The notes beneath the pieces are model-generated. The model was not told the origin of the DNA. It ran no database searches and was given only the letters and a program-made list of their open reading frames with translations. A DNA stretch of 23,915 bases from JBBPYC01 sp038200275 (GTDB taxonomy: Bacteria > Pseudomonadota > Gammaproteobacteria > Burkholderiales > Burkholderiaceae_C): assembly GCA_038200275.1 (NCBI GenBank), contig JBBPYC010000035.1:1-23915 (forward strand). Reading direction: 5' to 3'. Positions 16,691-23,915 of the stretch are shown here, piece by piece (positions within the stretch are counted from its first letter, which is position 1; the number at the start of each line of letters is the position of its first letter). Position numbers and translations under genes: made by a program.

Positions 16691-17461
16691 TTACTTCACA
16701 TGTTTCCAGTAAGCAGCATTCAGCCGCCATGCAAAAAATGTAAATACACCGAGAAAGAGCAGCACCAGAATCCCCAAGCGCACACGCGCGTTTTGCGCCG
16801 GCTCGGACATCCACTGCATAAAGTTGACCAAATCCCCGATTTGCTGGTCGTACTCCACAGTGGACAGCTGGCCCGGTGTAATCTGCTGCCAGCCTTTGAC
16901 CACCTTGACCTCGTGGCCGTGCTGTTCCACCTCTTCGAACACCGGCTTGCGTTCGCCCTGCATCTGCCAAAGTACGTGCGGCATCGCAACGTTTGGATAG
17001 ACCAGATTGTTCCAACCTGTCGGTGTGGTTTCGTCTCGGTAGTAGCTGCGAAGATAGGTGTAGAGGTAATCCGCCCCGGTGCCTCCATGGCCTGCCCGCG
17101 AACGAGCCACCAACGTGAGGTCTGGTGGACTGGCGCCGAACCATTCCTTGCCCTGCTTCGGGCTGATCGCGGCCTTCATCGTGTCACCAATTTTGGTGGT
17201 GCCTACCAGCAGGTTGTCCTTGATCTGCTGCTCAGTCAGACCAATGTCGCGCAAGCGGTTGAACCGCATATACGCAGCAGAGTGGCAATTCAGACAGTAA
17301 TTGACAAACAGTTTGGCACCATTCTGCAGCGACACCATGTCGTTTACCTGATCCGGGGCCTTGTCCCAAGCCACACCGCCTTCGGCGGCCTGAGCAGCTC
17401 CCGCCATTCCGAACGCCGCGATCGTCACGATCAACAGCCGTTGCACGCACCTGTAACTCAT
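16691..17461 (-). CDS. petC: Ubiquinol-cytochrome c reductase cytochrome c1 subunit
   Basis: The c-type haem subunit of the bc1 complex, which passes electrons from the Rieske protein to cytochrome c. The product is 256 residues. It has an N-terminal signal sequence (LLIVTIAAFGMAGAAQA), the covalent haem site CLNCH (56-60), a distal MPHVLW that contains a candidate axial Met, and a C-terminal membrane anchor (LGILVLLFLGVFTFFAWRL). The start is the ATG at 17459-17461, 29 bp after the petB stop. An extension of 11 codons from a TTG overlapping the petB stop is rejected. A strong terminator follows. The protein acts on the periplasmic face of the inner membrane. Confidence 0.96.
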   Translation of the reverse strand: MSYRCVQRLLIVTIAAFGMAGAAQAAEGGVAWDKAPDQVNDMVSLQNGAKLFVNYCLNCHSAAYMRFNRLRDIGLTEQQIKDNLLVGTTKIGDTMKAAISPKQGKEWFGASPPDLTLVARSRAGHGGTGADYLYTYLRSYYRDETTPTGWNNLVYPNVAMPHVLWQMQGERKPVFEEVEQHGHEVKVVKGWQQITPGQLSTVEYDQQIGDLVNFMQWMSEPAQNARVRLGILVLLFLGVFTFFAWRLNAAYWKHVK

Positions 17462-17490
17462 CGAAGAAGCTTTCTGCTCACAGCCAAGGA

Positions 17491-18891
17491 TCAATGCGCA
17501 GCGAACGTCACACGCTCGGGCACCGGTTTCGGTTCACCAAGCTGGCTCCACCAAGGCATCAGCAAGAAGAAGCCGAAGTAAAACAGCGTGCCGAACTGCG
17601 ACACCCGCTCGCCCATCGGCGACGGTGGTTGTACGCCAAGATACCCAAGCACCAGGAAAACGATCACAAATACGCCGTACAGATACTTGTGCCAAGTCGG
17701 CCGGTAGCGGATTGAGCGTACCGGGCTGTGATCGAGCCATGGCAGGAAGAAAAGGATGACGACGGCGCCGCCCATCACCACCACACCCCAGAACTTGGCA
17801 TCAATCGACAGCATCATCATCAGCACGACCGCAGCAGCGATCCCGATGACTGCCTTGAACAGCATGGGCATGCGGACCTTCCAGATCAGCAGTGCGGCTC
17901 CAGCAGCCACCGACGCGATCAGCACCCACATCATCTCGCTCGTAATGGCACGCAGCATCGAGTAGTACGGCGTGAAATACCAGACTGGTGCAATGTGGGA
18001 AGGCGTCTTCAGCGGATCGGCTGGGATGAAATTGTTGTACTCAAGAAAATAGCCACCGAACTCCGGCGCGAAAAAGATGATCGCAGAAAACACGGTCAGG
18101 AACAAACTGACGGCGAAGATGTCATGCACCGTGTAGTAAGGATGGAAAGGAATGCCGTCAAGCGGCCGACCTTTGTCATCCTTGTGCGCTTTGATCTCGA
18201 CTCCGTCTGGATTGTTTGAGCCAACTTCGTGCAACGCGATGATGTGCGCTACCACCAGTCCGAGCAGTACCAGCGGCACGGCAATCACATGAAAGCTGAA
18301 AAAGCGGTTCAACGTGGCGTCGCCAACCACGAAGTCACCGCGGATCAACAGCGCGAGGTCCGGTCCGATGAACGGGATGGCAGAAAACAGGTTCACGATC
18401 ACCTGCGCGCCCCAGTAGCTCATCTGGCCCCAGGGCAGCAGGTAGCCCATGAAAGCTTCTGCCATCAGGCACAGGAAGATCGCGCAGCCGAATATCCAGA
18501 CCAGCTCACGCGGTTTGCGATAGCTGCCGTAGATCAGCCCGCGGAACATATGCATGTAGACCACGATGAAGAACGCCGAGGCCCCGGTCGAGTGCATGTA
18601 GCGGATCAACCAGCCCCAAGGCACGTCGCGCATGATGTATTCGACCGAGCCGAACGCCAGCGCTGCATCCGGCTTGTAATGCATCACCAGAAAGATGCCG
18701 GTCGCGATCTGGATCACCAACACCAGCAGCGCAAGTGAGCCGAAGATATAAAAGAAGTTGAAGTTCTTGGGCGCGTAATACGCCGACATGTGGTCCTGAA
18801 ACAGTTTGGTGGCCGGAAACCGGTTATCCACCCAGTTCATGAACTTGGCCGAAACGGGCGCGTTCGGCGAGATCTGCTTAAGTTCGGCCAT
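17491..18891 (-). CDS. petB: Ubiquinol-cytochrome c reductase cytochrome b subunit
   Basis: The membrane core of the bc1 complex, carrying two b haems and both quinone sites. The product is 466 residues, with eight or more hydrophobic segments. The haem ligands are His100 and His114 on one helix and His201 and His216 on another. The Qo-site motif is PVWY (302-305) in place of PEWY, a variant known in beta- and gamma-proteobacteria. It has an extended C-terminus with extra membrane segments compared with mitochondrial cytochrome b (WLDHSPVRSIRYRPTWHKYLYG then a hydrophobic stretch). The start is the ATG at 18889-18891. It is 21 bp after petA. Confidence 0.97.
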   Translation of the reverse strand: MAELKQISPNAPVSAKFMNWVDNRFPATKLFQDHMSAYYAPKNFNFFYIFGSLALLVLVIQIATGIFLVMHYKPDAALAFGSVEYIMRDVPWGWLIRYMHSTGASAFFIVVYMHMFRGLIYGSYRKPRELVWIFGCAIFLCLMAEAFMGYLLPWGQMSYWGAQVIVNLFSAIPFIGPDLALLIRGDFVVGDATLNRFFSFHVIAVPLVLLGLVVAHIIALHEVGSNNPDGVEIKAHKDDKGRPLDGIPFHPYYTVHDIFAVSLFLTVFSAIIFFAPEFGGYFLEYNNFIPADPLKTPSHIAPVWYFTPYYSMLRAITSEMMWVLIASVAAGAALLIWKVRMPMLFKAVIGIAAAVVLMMMLSIDAKFWGVVVMGGAVVILFFLPWLDHSPVRSIRYRPTWHKYLYGVFVIVFLVLGYLGVQPPSPMGERVSQFGTLFYFGFFLLMPWWSQLGEPKPVPERVTFAAH

Positions 18892-18912
18892 GGTGATGTT
18901 CGCTTGAGAGCG

Positions 18913-19518
18913 TCAAGCCTTGTTCGGCTCCACGCCGATCAGGATTTTGGAGTCCGACACATAGGTGTAAGGCGGCACTGGCAAGTTGTCCGGCGCCGGC
19001 TTGTTTTTGAACACACGGCCGGCCAGATCGAACGTCGAGCCATGACAAGGGCAGAAAAAACCGCCTGGCCAATCGGCTGGCAGGGACGCCCCCCCAACCG
19101 GTGCAATTCGATCCACGGGCGAACAGCCCAAATGCGTGCAGATGCCGACGACCACGAGCAGCTCCGGCTTGACCGAACGCAGCTCATTGCGCGTGGAAGG
19201 CATCGGTGTGAACTCATCGGGACTGCGCTTGGACATTGGATCGGCGAGTTCGTCGTCGTGCTTGGGCAACGCTGCGATCATTTCAGGCGTGCGCCGCAAG
19301 ATCCAGACTGGCTTGCCCCGCCACTCAACCGTCATCTTCTCACCCGGCTTCAAGCCGGAAATATCGGCCTCAACCGGCGCGCCTGCTGCTTTCGCGCGTT
19401 CGGACGGCTCGAAGCTCGACACAAACGGAACCGCAGTGGCCAGGCCACCCACGGCGCCGGCGCAACCGGTCGCAAGCAACCAAGTGCGTTTGCTGTGGTC
19501 GACGGGGGTGTCACTCAT
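18913..19518 (-). CDS. petA: Ubiquinol-cytochrome c reductase Rieske iron-sulfur subunit
   Basis: The [2Fe-2S] subunit that takes an electron from ubiquinol at the Qo site. The product is 201 residues. A twin-arginine-like N-terminus (SKRTWLLATGCAGAVGG) has only one Arg of the pair (KR), and the following hydrophobic segment is the membrane anchor. Cluster motifs are CTHLGC (127-132) and CPCHGS (156-161), giving ligands Cys127, His129, Cys156 and His159 and a disulfide Cys132-Cys158. I chose the ATG at 19516-19518. An extension of 17 codons is rejected. It is the first gene of petA-petB-petC, divergent from mscL with a 161-bp gap that should hold both promoters. I could not place them with confidence. 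Confidence 0.97.
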   Translation of the reverse strand: MSDTPVDHSKRTWLLATGCAGAVGGLATAVPFVSSFEPSERAKAAGAPVEADISGLKPGEKMTVEWRGKPVWILRRTPEMIAALPKHDDELADPMSKRSPDEFTPMPSTRNELRSVKPELLVVVGICTHLGCSPVDRIAPVGGASLPADWPGGFFCPCHGSTFDLAGRVFKNKPAPDNLPVPPYTYVSDSKILIGVEPNKA

Positions 19519-19679
19519 ATTCGGGGAATCCTGCAGGTACGTCGCGTGGGATGCAAAGTCGCCGGGCATTGTAGCCGAGGGCGTCTATGCCACGGGGTCG
19601 GTCGGGCTATGATCCGCGGCGGCGAATCTGCCGTGGCTGAATCATTTCGGCACCTTTTCCAGCTAGGAGTTTTTGCAGC

Positions 19680-20096
19680 ATGGGCATGATGAAAGAGTTC
19701 AAGGAGTTCGCTCTCAAGGGCAACGTGATGGACCTCGCTGTCGGGGTCATCATCGGCGCCGCTTTCAGCAAGATCGTTGACTCGGTTGTGAACGATCTGA
19801 TCATGCCAGTGGTTGGCAAGGCAGTTGGCGGCCTGGACTTTTCCAACTACTACCTCCCGCTGTCGGGCCAGGAAACGGGCCTCGGGCTGGAAGCGGCGAA
19901 AAAAGCCGGCGCGGTGTTTGCCTACGGCAACTTCATCACCATTGCGATCAATTTCATCATTCTCGCTTTCATCATCTTCATGATTGTCAAGCAGATGAAC
20001 CGGCTGCGGCGCGAGGCACCCACCGAGGCAAAAACGCAGACGCCAGAAGATATCTTGCTGCTGCGAGAGATCAGCGCAAGTCTGAAGCGCAACTGA
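19680..20096 (+). CDS. mscL: Large-conductance mechanosensitive channel
   Basis: An inner-membrane pore that opens under extreme turgor to release solutes during hypo-osmotic shock. The product is 138 residues, standard length. The N-terminal amphipathic helix and first transmembrane segment are visible (KEFKEFALKGNVMDLAVGVIIGAAFSKIV), followed by a periplasmic loop, the second transmembrane segment (FITIAINFIILAFIIFMIVKQMN) and a C-terminal helical bundle (PEDILLLREISASLK). The start ATG at 19680-19682 has TAGGAG about ten bases upstream. Its stop TGA (20094-20096) directly abuts the pdxA stop on the other strand, with no terminator between them. Confidence 0.97.
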   Translation: MGMMKEFKEFALKGNVMDLAVGVIIGAAFSKIVDSVVNDLIMPVVGKAVGGLDFSNYYLPLSGQETGLGLEAAKKAGAVFAYGNFITIAINFIILAFIIFMIVKQMNRLRREAPTEAKTQTPEDILLLREISASLKRN

Positions 20097-21179
20097 TCAG
20101 GTTTGCTCTGGCGGCAGCAGCCGTCGCGCCATCTCGATTGCCGCCAGCAGGCTGCGCGGGTCCGCCGCGCCCGTGCCTGCAATGTCGAACGCGGTGCCGT
20201 GGTCCGGACTGGTACGCACCAGCGGCAGCCCGAGCGTCACGTTCACGCCCTGCTCCACACCCAGATATTTAACCGGAATCAGTCCCTGGTCGTGGTACAT
20301 CGCGACCACCACGTCGAACGCACCGGGGTGCGCCGGTGTGTTGCGGGCGCGCATGAACACCGTGTCCGGTGCAAACGGGCCCTGGACGTCGAGCCCTGAA
20401 GCAGATGCGGCTTGCAGCGCCGGCACGATCGCGTCGAGCTCTTCGCTCCCGAACAGACCGCCCTCGCCGGCGTGCGGATTCAGCCCCGCAACCGCAATGC
20501 GTGGCACGCGGCCCAGCACCGGCAGCAGTGCGGCATGCGTGATTTGCAAGGTCGCCAGCACGTTGTCGAACGTGACCGCGTCGATCGCGTCGCGCAGTGC
20601 CATATGGATGCTGACCAGCACGGTGCGCAACTCGTCATTGGCCAGCATCATGCGCACCGGCAGATCGGCCGTCGCGCAGCCCAGGTGGGCAGCCGCTTCC
20701 GCCTGCAGCAGCTCGGTATGCCCCGGAAACGGCACGCCAGCAGCGGCCAGTGCTTCCTTGTGCAGCGGCGCGGTCACCAGCGCAGCGATCTCTCCGCGCA
20801 AGGCAGCACGCGCAGCCCAGACCACGCAGTCCGCCGCCATGCGCCCGGCATGGGCGCTGATCTGGCCGAACGGCTCAAGTCGGGTGGCAGCCACAGGCGA
20901 GCCCACCTGCAGCAGTGGCAAGCAGCGCGGCGGCAGGCTGCCGACCTGCTGCGGCTCATCGATCTGCACGATCGGCAGGTCTGGCGCCGAACCCATCACC
21001 AGCCGGGTGGCACGGCGAAGGTGCTGCAAGTCGCCCGCCACGAAGCAACCACGGGTGGCTTCAAGTGATTCCAGAAATACGCGAGCGATGATTTCCGGCC
21101 CGATTCCCGCCGGATCACCCATCGTGATTGCGATCGGCTGGAGGGGCGCATCGGCCTTTTGCGGGTTATTAGCTGCCAT
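20097..21179 (-). CDS. pdxA: 4-hydroxythreonine-4-phosphate dehydrogenase
   Basis: Catalyses an NAD(P)-dependent oxidation in the deoxyxylulose 5-phosphate-dependent route to pyridoxal phosphate. The product is 360 residues, somewhat longer than the common 330. It begins MAANNPQKADAPLQPIAITMGDPAGIGPE. Metal-ligand histidines by position are His192 (VSIHMALRDA), His236 (GLNPHAGEGG) and His296 (MYHDQGLIPVKY). GHTELL (153-158) is the substrate-binding block. The ATG at 21177-21179 is preferred. An extension of 17 codons is rejected. The Nif3-family gene lies 171 bp upstream on the same strand, and the convergent mscL stop touches this stop. Confidence 0.96.
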   Translation of the reverse strand: MAANNPQKADAPLQPIAITMGDPAGIGPEIIARVFLESLEATRGCFVAGDLQHLRRATRLVMGSAPDLPIVQIDEPQQVGSLPPRCLPLLQVGSPVAATRLEPFGQISAHAGRMAADCVVWAARAALRGEIAALVTAPLHKEALAAAGVPFPGHTELLQAEAAAHLGCATADLPVRMMLANDELRTVLVSIHMALRDAIDAVTFDNVLATLQITHAALLPVLGRVPRIAVAGLNPHAGEGGLFGSEELDAIVPALQAASASGLDVQGPFAPDTVFMRARNTPAHPGAFDVVVAMYHDQGLIPVKYLGVEQGVNVTLGLPLVRTSPDHGTAFDIAGTGAADPRSLLAAIEMARRLLPPEQT

Positions 21180-21258
21180 CGAATTCCCGATGGGGTAAGG
21201 CGCCGCCGAAGGCCATCTGCGACGCGTCAACCGGACCCGGCCAAACCCGGCAGGGGCC

Positions 21259-21274
21259 GCGGAGCTGGCTCCGC
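21259..21274. repeat. Small G+C-rich inverted repeat between the Nif3 gene and pdxA
   Basis: GCGGAGC and GCTCCGC (7 bp, 2-nt gap) form a tight hairpin in the 171-bp gap between the Nif3-family gene and pdxA. No T-run follows on either strand. The gap is otherwise G+C-rich with no recognised gene or promoter. It could be part of a weak terminator or an untranslated leader. Confidence 0.4.
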
Positions 21275-21350
21275 CAGGCCGCAGGCGCCGCCGGCGAGGG
21301 GGTACGCGGGAGGCGACCGAAGGGAGCGAAGCGTGGGGGTGAGCCGTCTG

Positions 21351-22109
21351 TCATGCGGGATTGTCGATTTCGATGAACCGATGCGCGATGCCTCGCTGCG
21401 CCGCCACATGCGCGGCCACTGCCGGCGCGCCGTAGCGCTCGGTGGCGTGATGCCCGCAGGCAAGAAACACCACGCCGCATTCGCGGGCGATGTGCGCCTG
21501 CGGCTCGGAGATTTCACCGGTGATGAACGCCTGCGCACCGGCCGCAATCGCCGCCTCGAAGTAACTTTGCGCGCCGCCGGTGCACCACGCTATCTTGTTG
21601 ATAGCGCCTGATGCAGCATTCACCAGCGTTACCGGCCGTTTCAGCACAGACTCAATATGCGCGGCGAGCGTTAACCCATCTGCGAATGCGCCACCGTCTG
21701 CACGCCGACCGATGCAACCAAGCTGCTGCGCTCCGAACTGAGCCTGGGTGGCTAACCCAAGCTGGAGCGCGAGCTGCGCGTTGTTGCCCAAAGTCGGATG
21801 CGCGTCGAGCGGCAGGTGGTACGCATACAAATTCACGTCGGCTGCCAGCAGCCGGGCGACGCGTGCGCGCAGCCATCCCGTGAGCCGTCCGTCGTGGCCG
21901 CGCCAGAACAGGCCGTGGTGCACCAGCACAGCGTCGGCACCGTCTTCGATCGCCGCATCGATCAACGCCGCGCTGGCCGTCACGCCCGATACGAGGCGCC
22001 GAATCTCGCGCCTGCCTTCGATCTGCAACCCGTTCGGGCCGTGGTCGGTGAAGCGGCCTGGCTCCAGCAGGGTGTCGAAGGCGTTCAGCAGCTCGGTTCG
22101 GTCGATCAT
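21351..22109 (-). CDS. Nif3/YbgI-like dinuclear metal centre protein (GTP cyclohydrolase I type 2 family)
   Basis: A widely conserved hexameric metal-binding protein whose cellular role is not settled. The product is 252 residues. The metal site is visible as His64-His65 (LVHHGLFW) and GHHATE (219-224, with His220 and Glu224 as ligands). Other conserved blocks are PNGLQIEG, YAYHLPLDAHPTLGNNAQLA, IAWCTGGAQSYFEAA and AFITGEISEPQAH. The start MIDRTELLNAFDTLLEPGRF uses the ATG at 22107-22109. The frame continues 178 codons upstream through the divergent protease gene, which I reject. A 7-bp perfect hairpin (21588-21606) lies inside the gene at the SGAINKIAW codons. Confidence 0.94.
   Translation of the reverse strand: MIDRTELLNAFDTLLEPGRFTDHGPNGLQIEGRREIRRLVSGVTASAALIDAAIEDGADAVLVHHGLFWRGHDGRLTGWLRARVARLLAADVNLYAYHLPLDAHPTLGNNAQLALQLGLATQAQFGAQQLGCIGRRADGGAFADGLTLAAHIESVLKRPVTLVNAASGAINKIAWCTGGAQSYFEAAIAAGAQAFITGEISEPQAHIARECGVVFLACGHHATERYGAPAVAAHVAAQRGIAHRFIEIDNPA
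21588..21606. repeat. 7-bp inverted repeat inside the Nif3-family gene
   Basis: CGCTATC (21588-21594) and GATAGCG (21600-21606) flank a 5-nt loop. The GCTATC/GATAGC core resembles the hairpins at the xerC end and inside dapF. The encoded residues (GAINKIA) fit the family, so chance is a fair alternative. Confidence 0.4.
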
Positions 22110-22259
22110 GAAATCACTTGAAAGGGCAATCTTGCAGCAATCACATCGCGCGTCGGCTGTGGTTCGATCGTCACCTGTCGGCGCGCAATGCCTTGGCCGG
22201 ATTGTCGGCGCAAAGCCCTCTGCCAACCGAGGCGCAGCAATCGGGGAGAATCGATTTCC

Positions 22260-23426
22260 ATGAAGCGCATTTGGCTGTTGTTCGCCCAAGCTGTGACCGT
22301 GCTGTTGGCCGCGTGGTTCGTCGTGGCCACCATGAAACCCGAGTGGATTGGCCAGCCCGGGCGGCTTTCCAGCGGACCGGTTTCGATCATCGAAGCAGCA
22401 CCAGGCCCGACCGCGGCACCGGGCGCGTCGCTGCCAGCCGCAGCTGGCAGCTTCAGCGCAGCTGCCAAGAAGGCCGCACCGGCTGTGGTCAGCATCAACA
22501 GCAGCAAGGCGGCTCGCGCCAATCCGCACAGCAACGATCCGTGGTTCCGCTTTTTCTTCGGTGACCAAGGCGGCCAGACCCAGTCCAGCCTCGGCAGCGG
22601 CGTGATCGTGAGCGCGCAGGGTTATGTGCTGACCAACAACCACGTGGTGGAGAGCGCCGACGCGATCGAGGTGGTGCTGAACGACACGCGCCGCACGCAG
22701 GCGAAAGTGGTCGGCACCGATCCAGACACCGACCTAGCGATTCTGAAGATCGACCTGCCTCGGCTGCCGGTGATCGTGCTCGGCAATTCGGACGCACTGC
22801 AAGTCGGCGACCAAGTGCTGGCGATCGGCAATCCGTTCGGTGTTGGCCAAACTGTGACCAGCGGCATCGTGAGCGCACTGGGGCGCAATCAGCTCGGCAT
22901 CAACACGTTCGAGAATTTCATCCAGACCGATGCCGCAATCAATCCAGGCAATTCGGGCGGCGCGCTGGTCGATGTGGCAGGCAACCTGATGGGCATCAAC
23001 ACCGCGATCTATTCGCGCTCGGGCGGCAGCATGGGCATCGGCTTCGCCATCCCCACCACCACGGCGCGGCTGGTGCTCGACAGCATCGTGCGCGACGGCG
23101 AAGTGCGGCGCGGCTGGATCGGGGTCGAGCCGAACGAGCTCTCACCGGAACTGGCCGAGACGTTTGGTGTGAAGGCCGAGCGCGGCGTGCTGATCACCGG
23201 CGTGCTGCAAGGTGGGCCGGCCGCGCAGGCGGGTGTGCGTCCCGGCGACGTGATCGTCGCGGTCGCCGGTCAGCCGGTGCTCAACGTGGCGGAGCTGCTG
23301 TCCGGTGTGGCCGCGCTCAAGCCCGGTACGGCGGCACGTTTTGATGTGCAGCGGCGGAGCGACAAGATCACGCTGAATGTGGCGCCGGGCGTGCGGCCCC
23401 GCTCGCAGCGGCGGCCAGAACGGTAG
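22260..23426 (+). CDS. DegS/DegQ-like membrane-anchored serine protease with one PDZ domain
   Basis: A trypsin-like HtrA-family protease of the cell envelope. The product is 388 residues. An N-terminal hydrophobic segment (about 4-24, IWLLFAQAVTVLLAAWFVVAT) should anchor it in the inner membrane with the protease in the periplasm. The catalytic triad is His128 (TNNHVVE), Asp158 (DTDLAILKID) and Ser232 (INPGNSGGALVD). A single PDZ domain follows at about 285-375 (RRGWIGVEPNELSPE, GPAAQAGVRPGDVIVAV). One PDZ plus an anchor resembles DegS and AlgW, which trigger the sigma-E response. No sigma-E genes are in view, so I give no symbol. The ATG at 22260-22262 has GGGGAG upstream. It is divergent from the Nif3-family gene. 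Confidence 0.94.
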   Translation: MKRIWLLFAQAVTVLLAAWFVVATMKPEWIGQPGRLSSGPVSIIEAAPGPTAAPGASLPAAAGSFSAAAKKAAPAVVSINSSKAARANPHSNDPWFRFFFGDQGGQTQSSLGSGVIVSAQGYVLTNNHVVESADAIEVVLNDTRRTQAKVVGTDPDTDLAILKIDLPRLPVIVLGNSDALQVGDQVLAIGNPFGVGQTVTSGIVSALGRNQLGINTFENFIQTDAAINPGNSGGALVDVAGNLMGINTAIYSRSGGSMGIGFAIPTTTARLVLDSIVRDGEVRRGWIGVEPNELSPELAETFGVKAERGVLITGVLQGGPAAQAGVRPGDVIVAVAGQPVLNVAELLSGVAALKPGTAARFDVQRRSDKITLNVAPGVRPRSQRRPER

Positions 23427-23469
23427 CGCAACGCTCCTCCCGGGCCTGCGCTTCCTTCGGTCGGCTCTA

Positions 23470-23915
23470 GGTCTTGTTAACACTATCGCAGTGCTTCTGC
23501 AATGAGCGCGACGGTAATGAAGCCGGCGAACATCACGTCAAGCTTGTCGTAGCGGGTGAAGACGCGGCGCCAAGCCTTCAGCCGCCTGAACAGCCGCTCG
23601 ATCTGGTTGCGCTTTCGGTACAGCTGCCTGTCGTAGTCCCAGAGCTGGCGGCGTTGCGGGCTGGGCGGCACCACCGGCTGCAGCCCCAGACTGAGCGCCA
23701 GCTCGCGCGTGGCGTTGTCTTGGTAGGCGCTGTCCATCAGTAGCGCTACTTGCCCATCGTGCGGCCCCAGCTCCTGGATCAGCCGCCGGCCTTCGGGCGC
23801 GTCGCCGGCTTGGCCCGGGGTGAGGCTCCAGGTGATGACGTTGCGCGCATCTGCGGCAACCAGATGCAGTTTGGTGCCCCAGCCGCCACGGCTTCGCCCG
23901 AGGGCTTGGGGACCG
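23470..23915 (-). mobile_element. IS5-family element (IS427-like), cut by window edge
   Basis: A second insertion sequence, different from the one at the left edge, starts just after the protease gene. The apparent end GGTCTTGTTAACA begins at about 23470 and is directly preceded by CTAG-type sequence (23467-23470), consistent with the YTAR targets of this group. The other end lies outside the window, so neither target duplication nor inverted repeat can be verified. Confidence 0.65.
23483..23915 (-). CDS. IS5-family transposase, C-terminal part
   Basis: A DDE transposase reading leftward, with its N-terminus beyond the window. The visible 143 codons are one open frame: GPQALGRSRGGWGTKLHLVA, then DARNVITWSLTPGQAGDAPE, LMDSAYQDNATRELALSLG, then YRKRNQIERLFRRLKAWRRV and TRYDKLDVMFAGFI, ending EALR before the stop at 23483-23485. 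The Asp in LMDSAY and the Glu in QIERLF are the second and third catalytic residues, and the spacing is normal. Many members are made by frameshift from two ORFs, and this is the downstream part. An internal ATG at 23737 is not the true start. No damage is visible, so this copy could be active. Confidence 0.88.
   Translation of the reverse strand, partial: GPQALGRSRGGWGTKLHLVAADARNVITWSLTPGQAGDAPEGRRLIQELGPHDGQVALLMDSAYQDNATRELALSLGLQPVVPPSPQRRQLWDYDRQLYRKRNQIERLFRRLKAWRRVFTRYDKLDVMFAGFITVALIAEALR

Noticed and set aside
21305..21335. Similarity of CGACCGAAGGGAGCGAAG to a segment at about 23445-23465 as a dispersed repeat
   Set aside because: Only about 15 bases match with changes, and the motif is simple G+A-rich sequence. 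Two weak copies are not enough.
22110..22643. Leftward extension of the Nif3-family frame to 430 residues
   Set aside because: The extra 178 codons are antisense to the protease N-terminus, have no family similarity, and a canonical ATG exists at 22109.

Overview
This is a G+C-rich chromosomal segment from a betaproteobacterium of the order Burkholderiales, most likely a member of or close relative of the Comamonadaceae. I base this on protein wording (HslV, DapF, SspA, cytochrome b with PVWY in place of PEWY), on DksA with one zinc-finger cysteine, on the gene orders petA-petB-petC-sspA-sspB and dapF-DUF484-xerC, and on short hairpin repeats of a kind I associate with comamonads. The assignment is from memory of the families, not from a search.

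Layout. Positions 1-2272 hold two decayed insertion sequences side by side: the 5' part of an IS5-type transposase running off the left edge, and an IS630-type element whose transposase is broken by at least three frameshifts. Next comes a leftward block: hslU and hslV (overlapping, TGATG), a large uncharacterised protein with a C-terminal STAS-like domain, dksA with a long low-complexity N-terminus, a CobW/COG0523 GTPase, and the xerC, DUF484, dapF cluster (transcribed dapF to xerC). Then come secA and, divergent from it, a short DUF721/DciA-type frame with no standard start codon. A tRNA-Thr(UGU), sspB, sspA and petC-petB-petA (cytochrome bc1) follow, all leftward. mscL (rightward) converges on pdxA, with the stop codons abutting. 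A Nif3-family gene is divergent from a DegS/DegQ-like membrane-anchored protease, and the right edge cuts a second, different IS5-family element.

How it fits together. Most genes are housekeeping: ATP-dependent proteolysis (HslUV, SspB adaptor, Deg protease), stringent control (DksA, SspA), chromosome dimer resolution (XerC), lysine/peptidoglycan precursors (DapF), secretion (SecA), respiration (bc1), osmotic safety (MscL) and vitamin B6 (PdxA). Mobile DNA sits at both edges, and one IS630 end appears to have landed in the hslU stop codon and regenerated it.

I did not find a clear undescribed multi-gene system such as a defence island, CRISPR array or secretion cluster. The items most worth a second look are the STAS-domain gene (C8 tract after its start and a 10-bp hairpin over its translation start), the hairpin repeats that supply coding sequence or stop codons to xerC and dapF, the DUF721 frame without a start codon, the terminator placed directly against the sspA ribosome binding site, and the IS630 insertion at the hslU stop.
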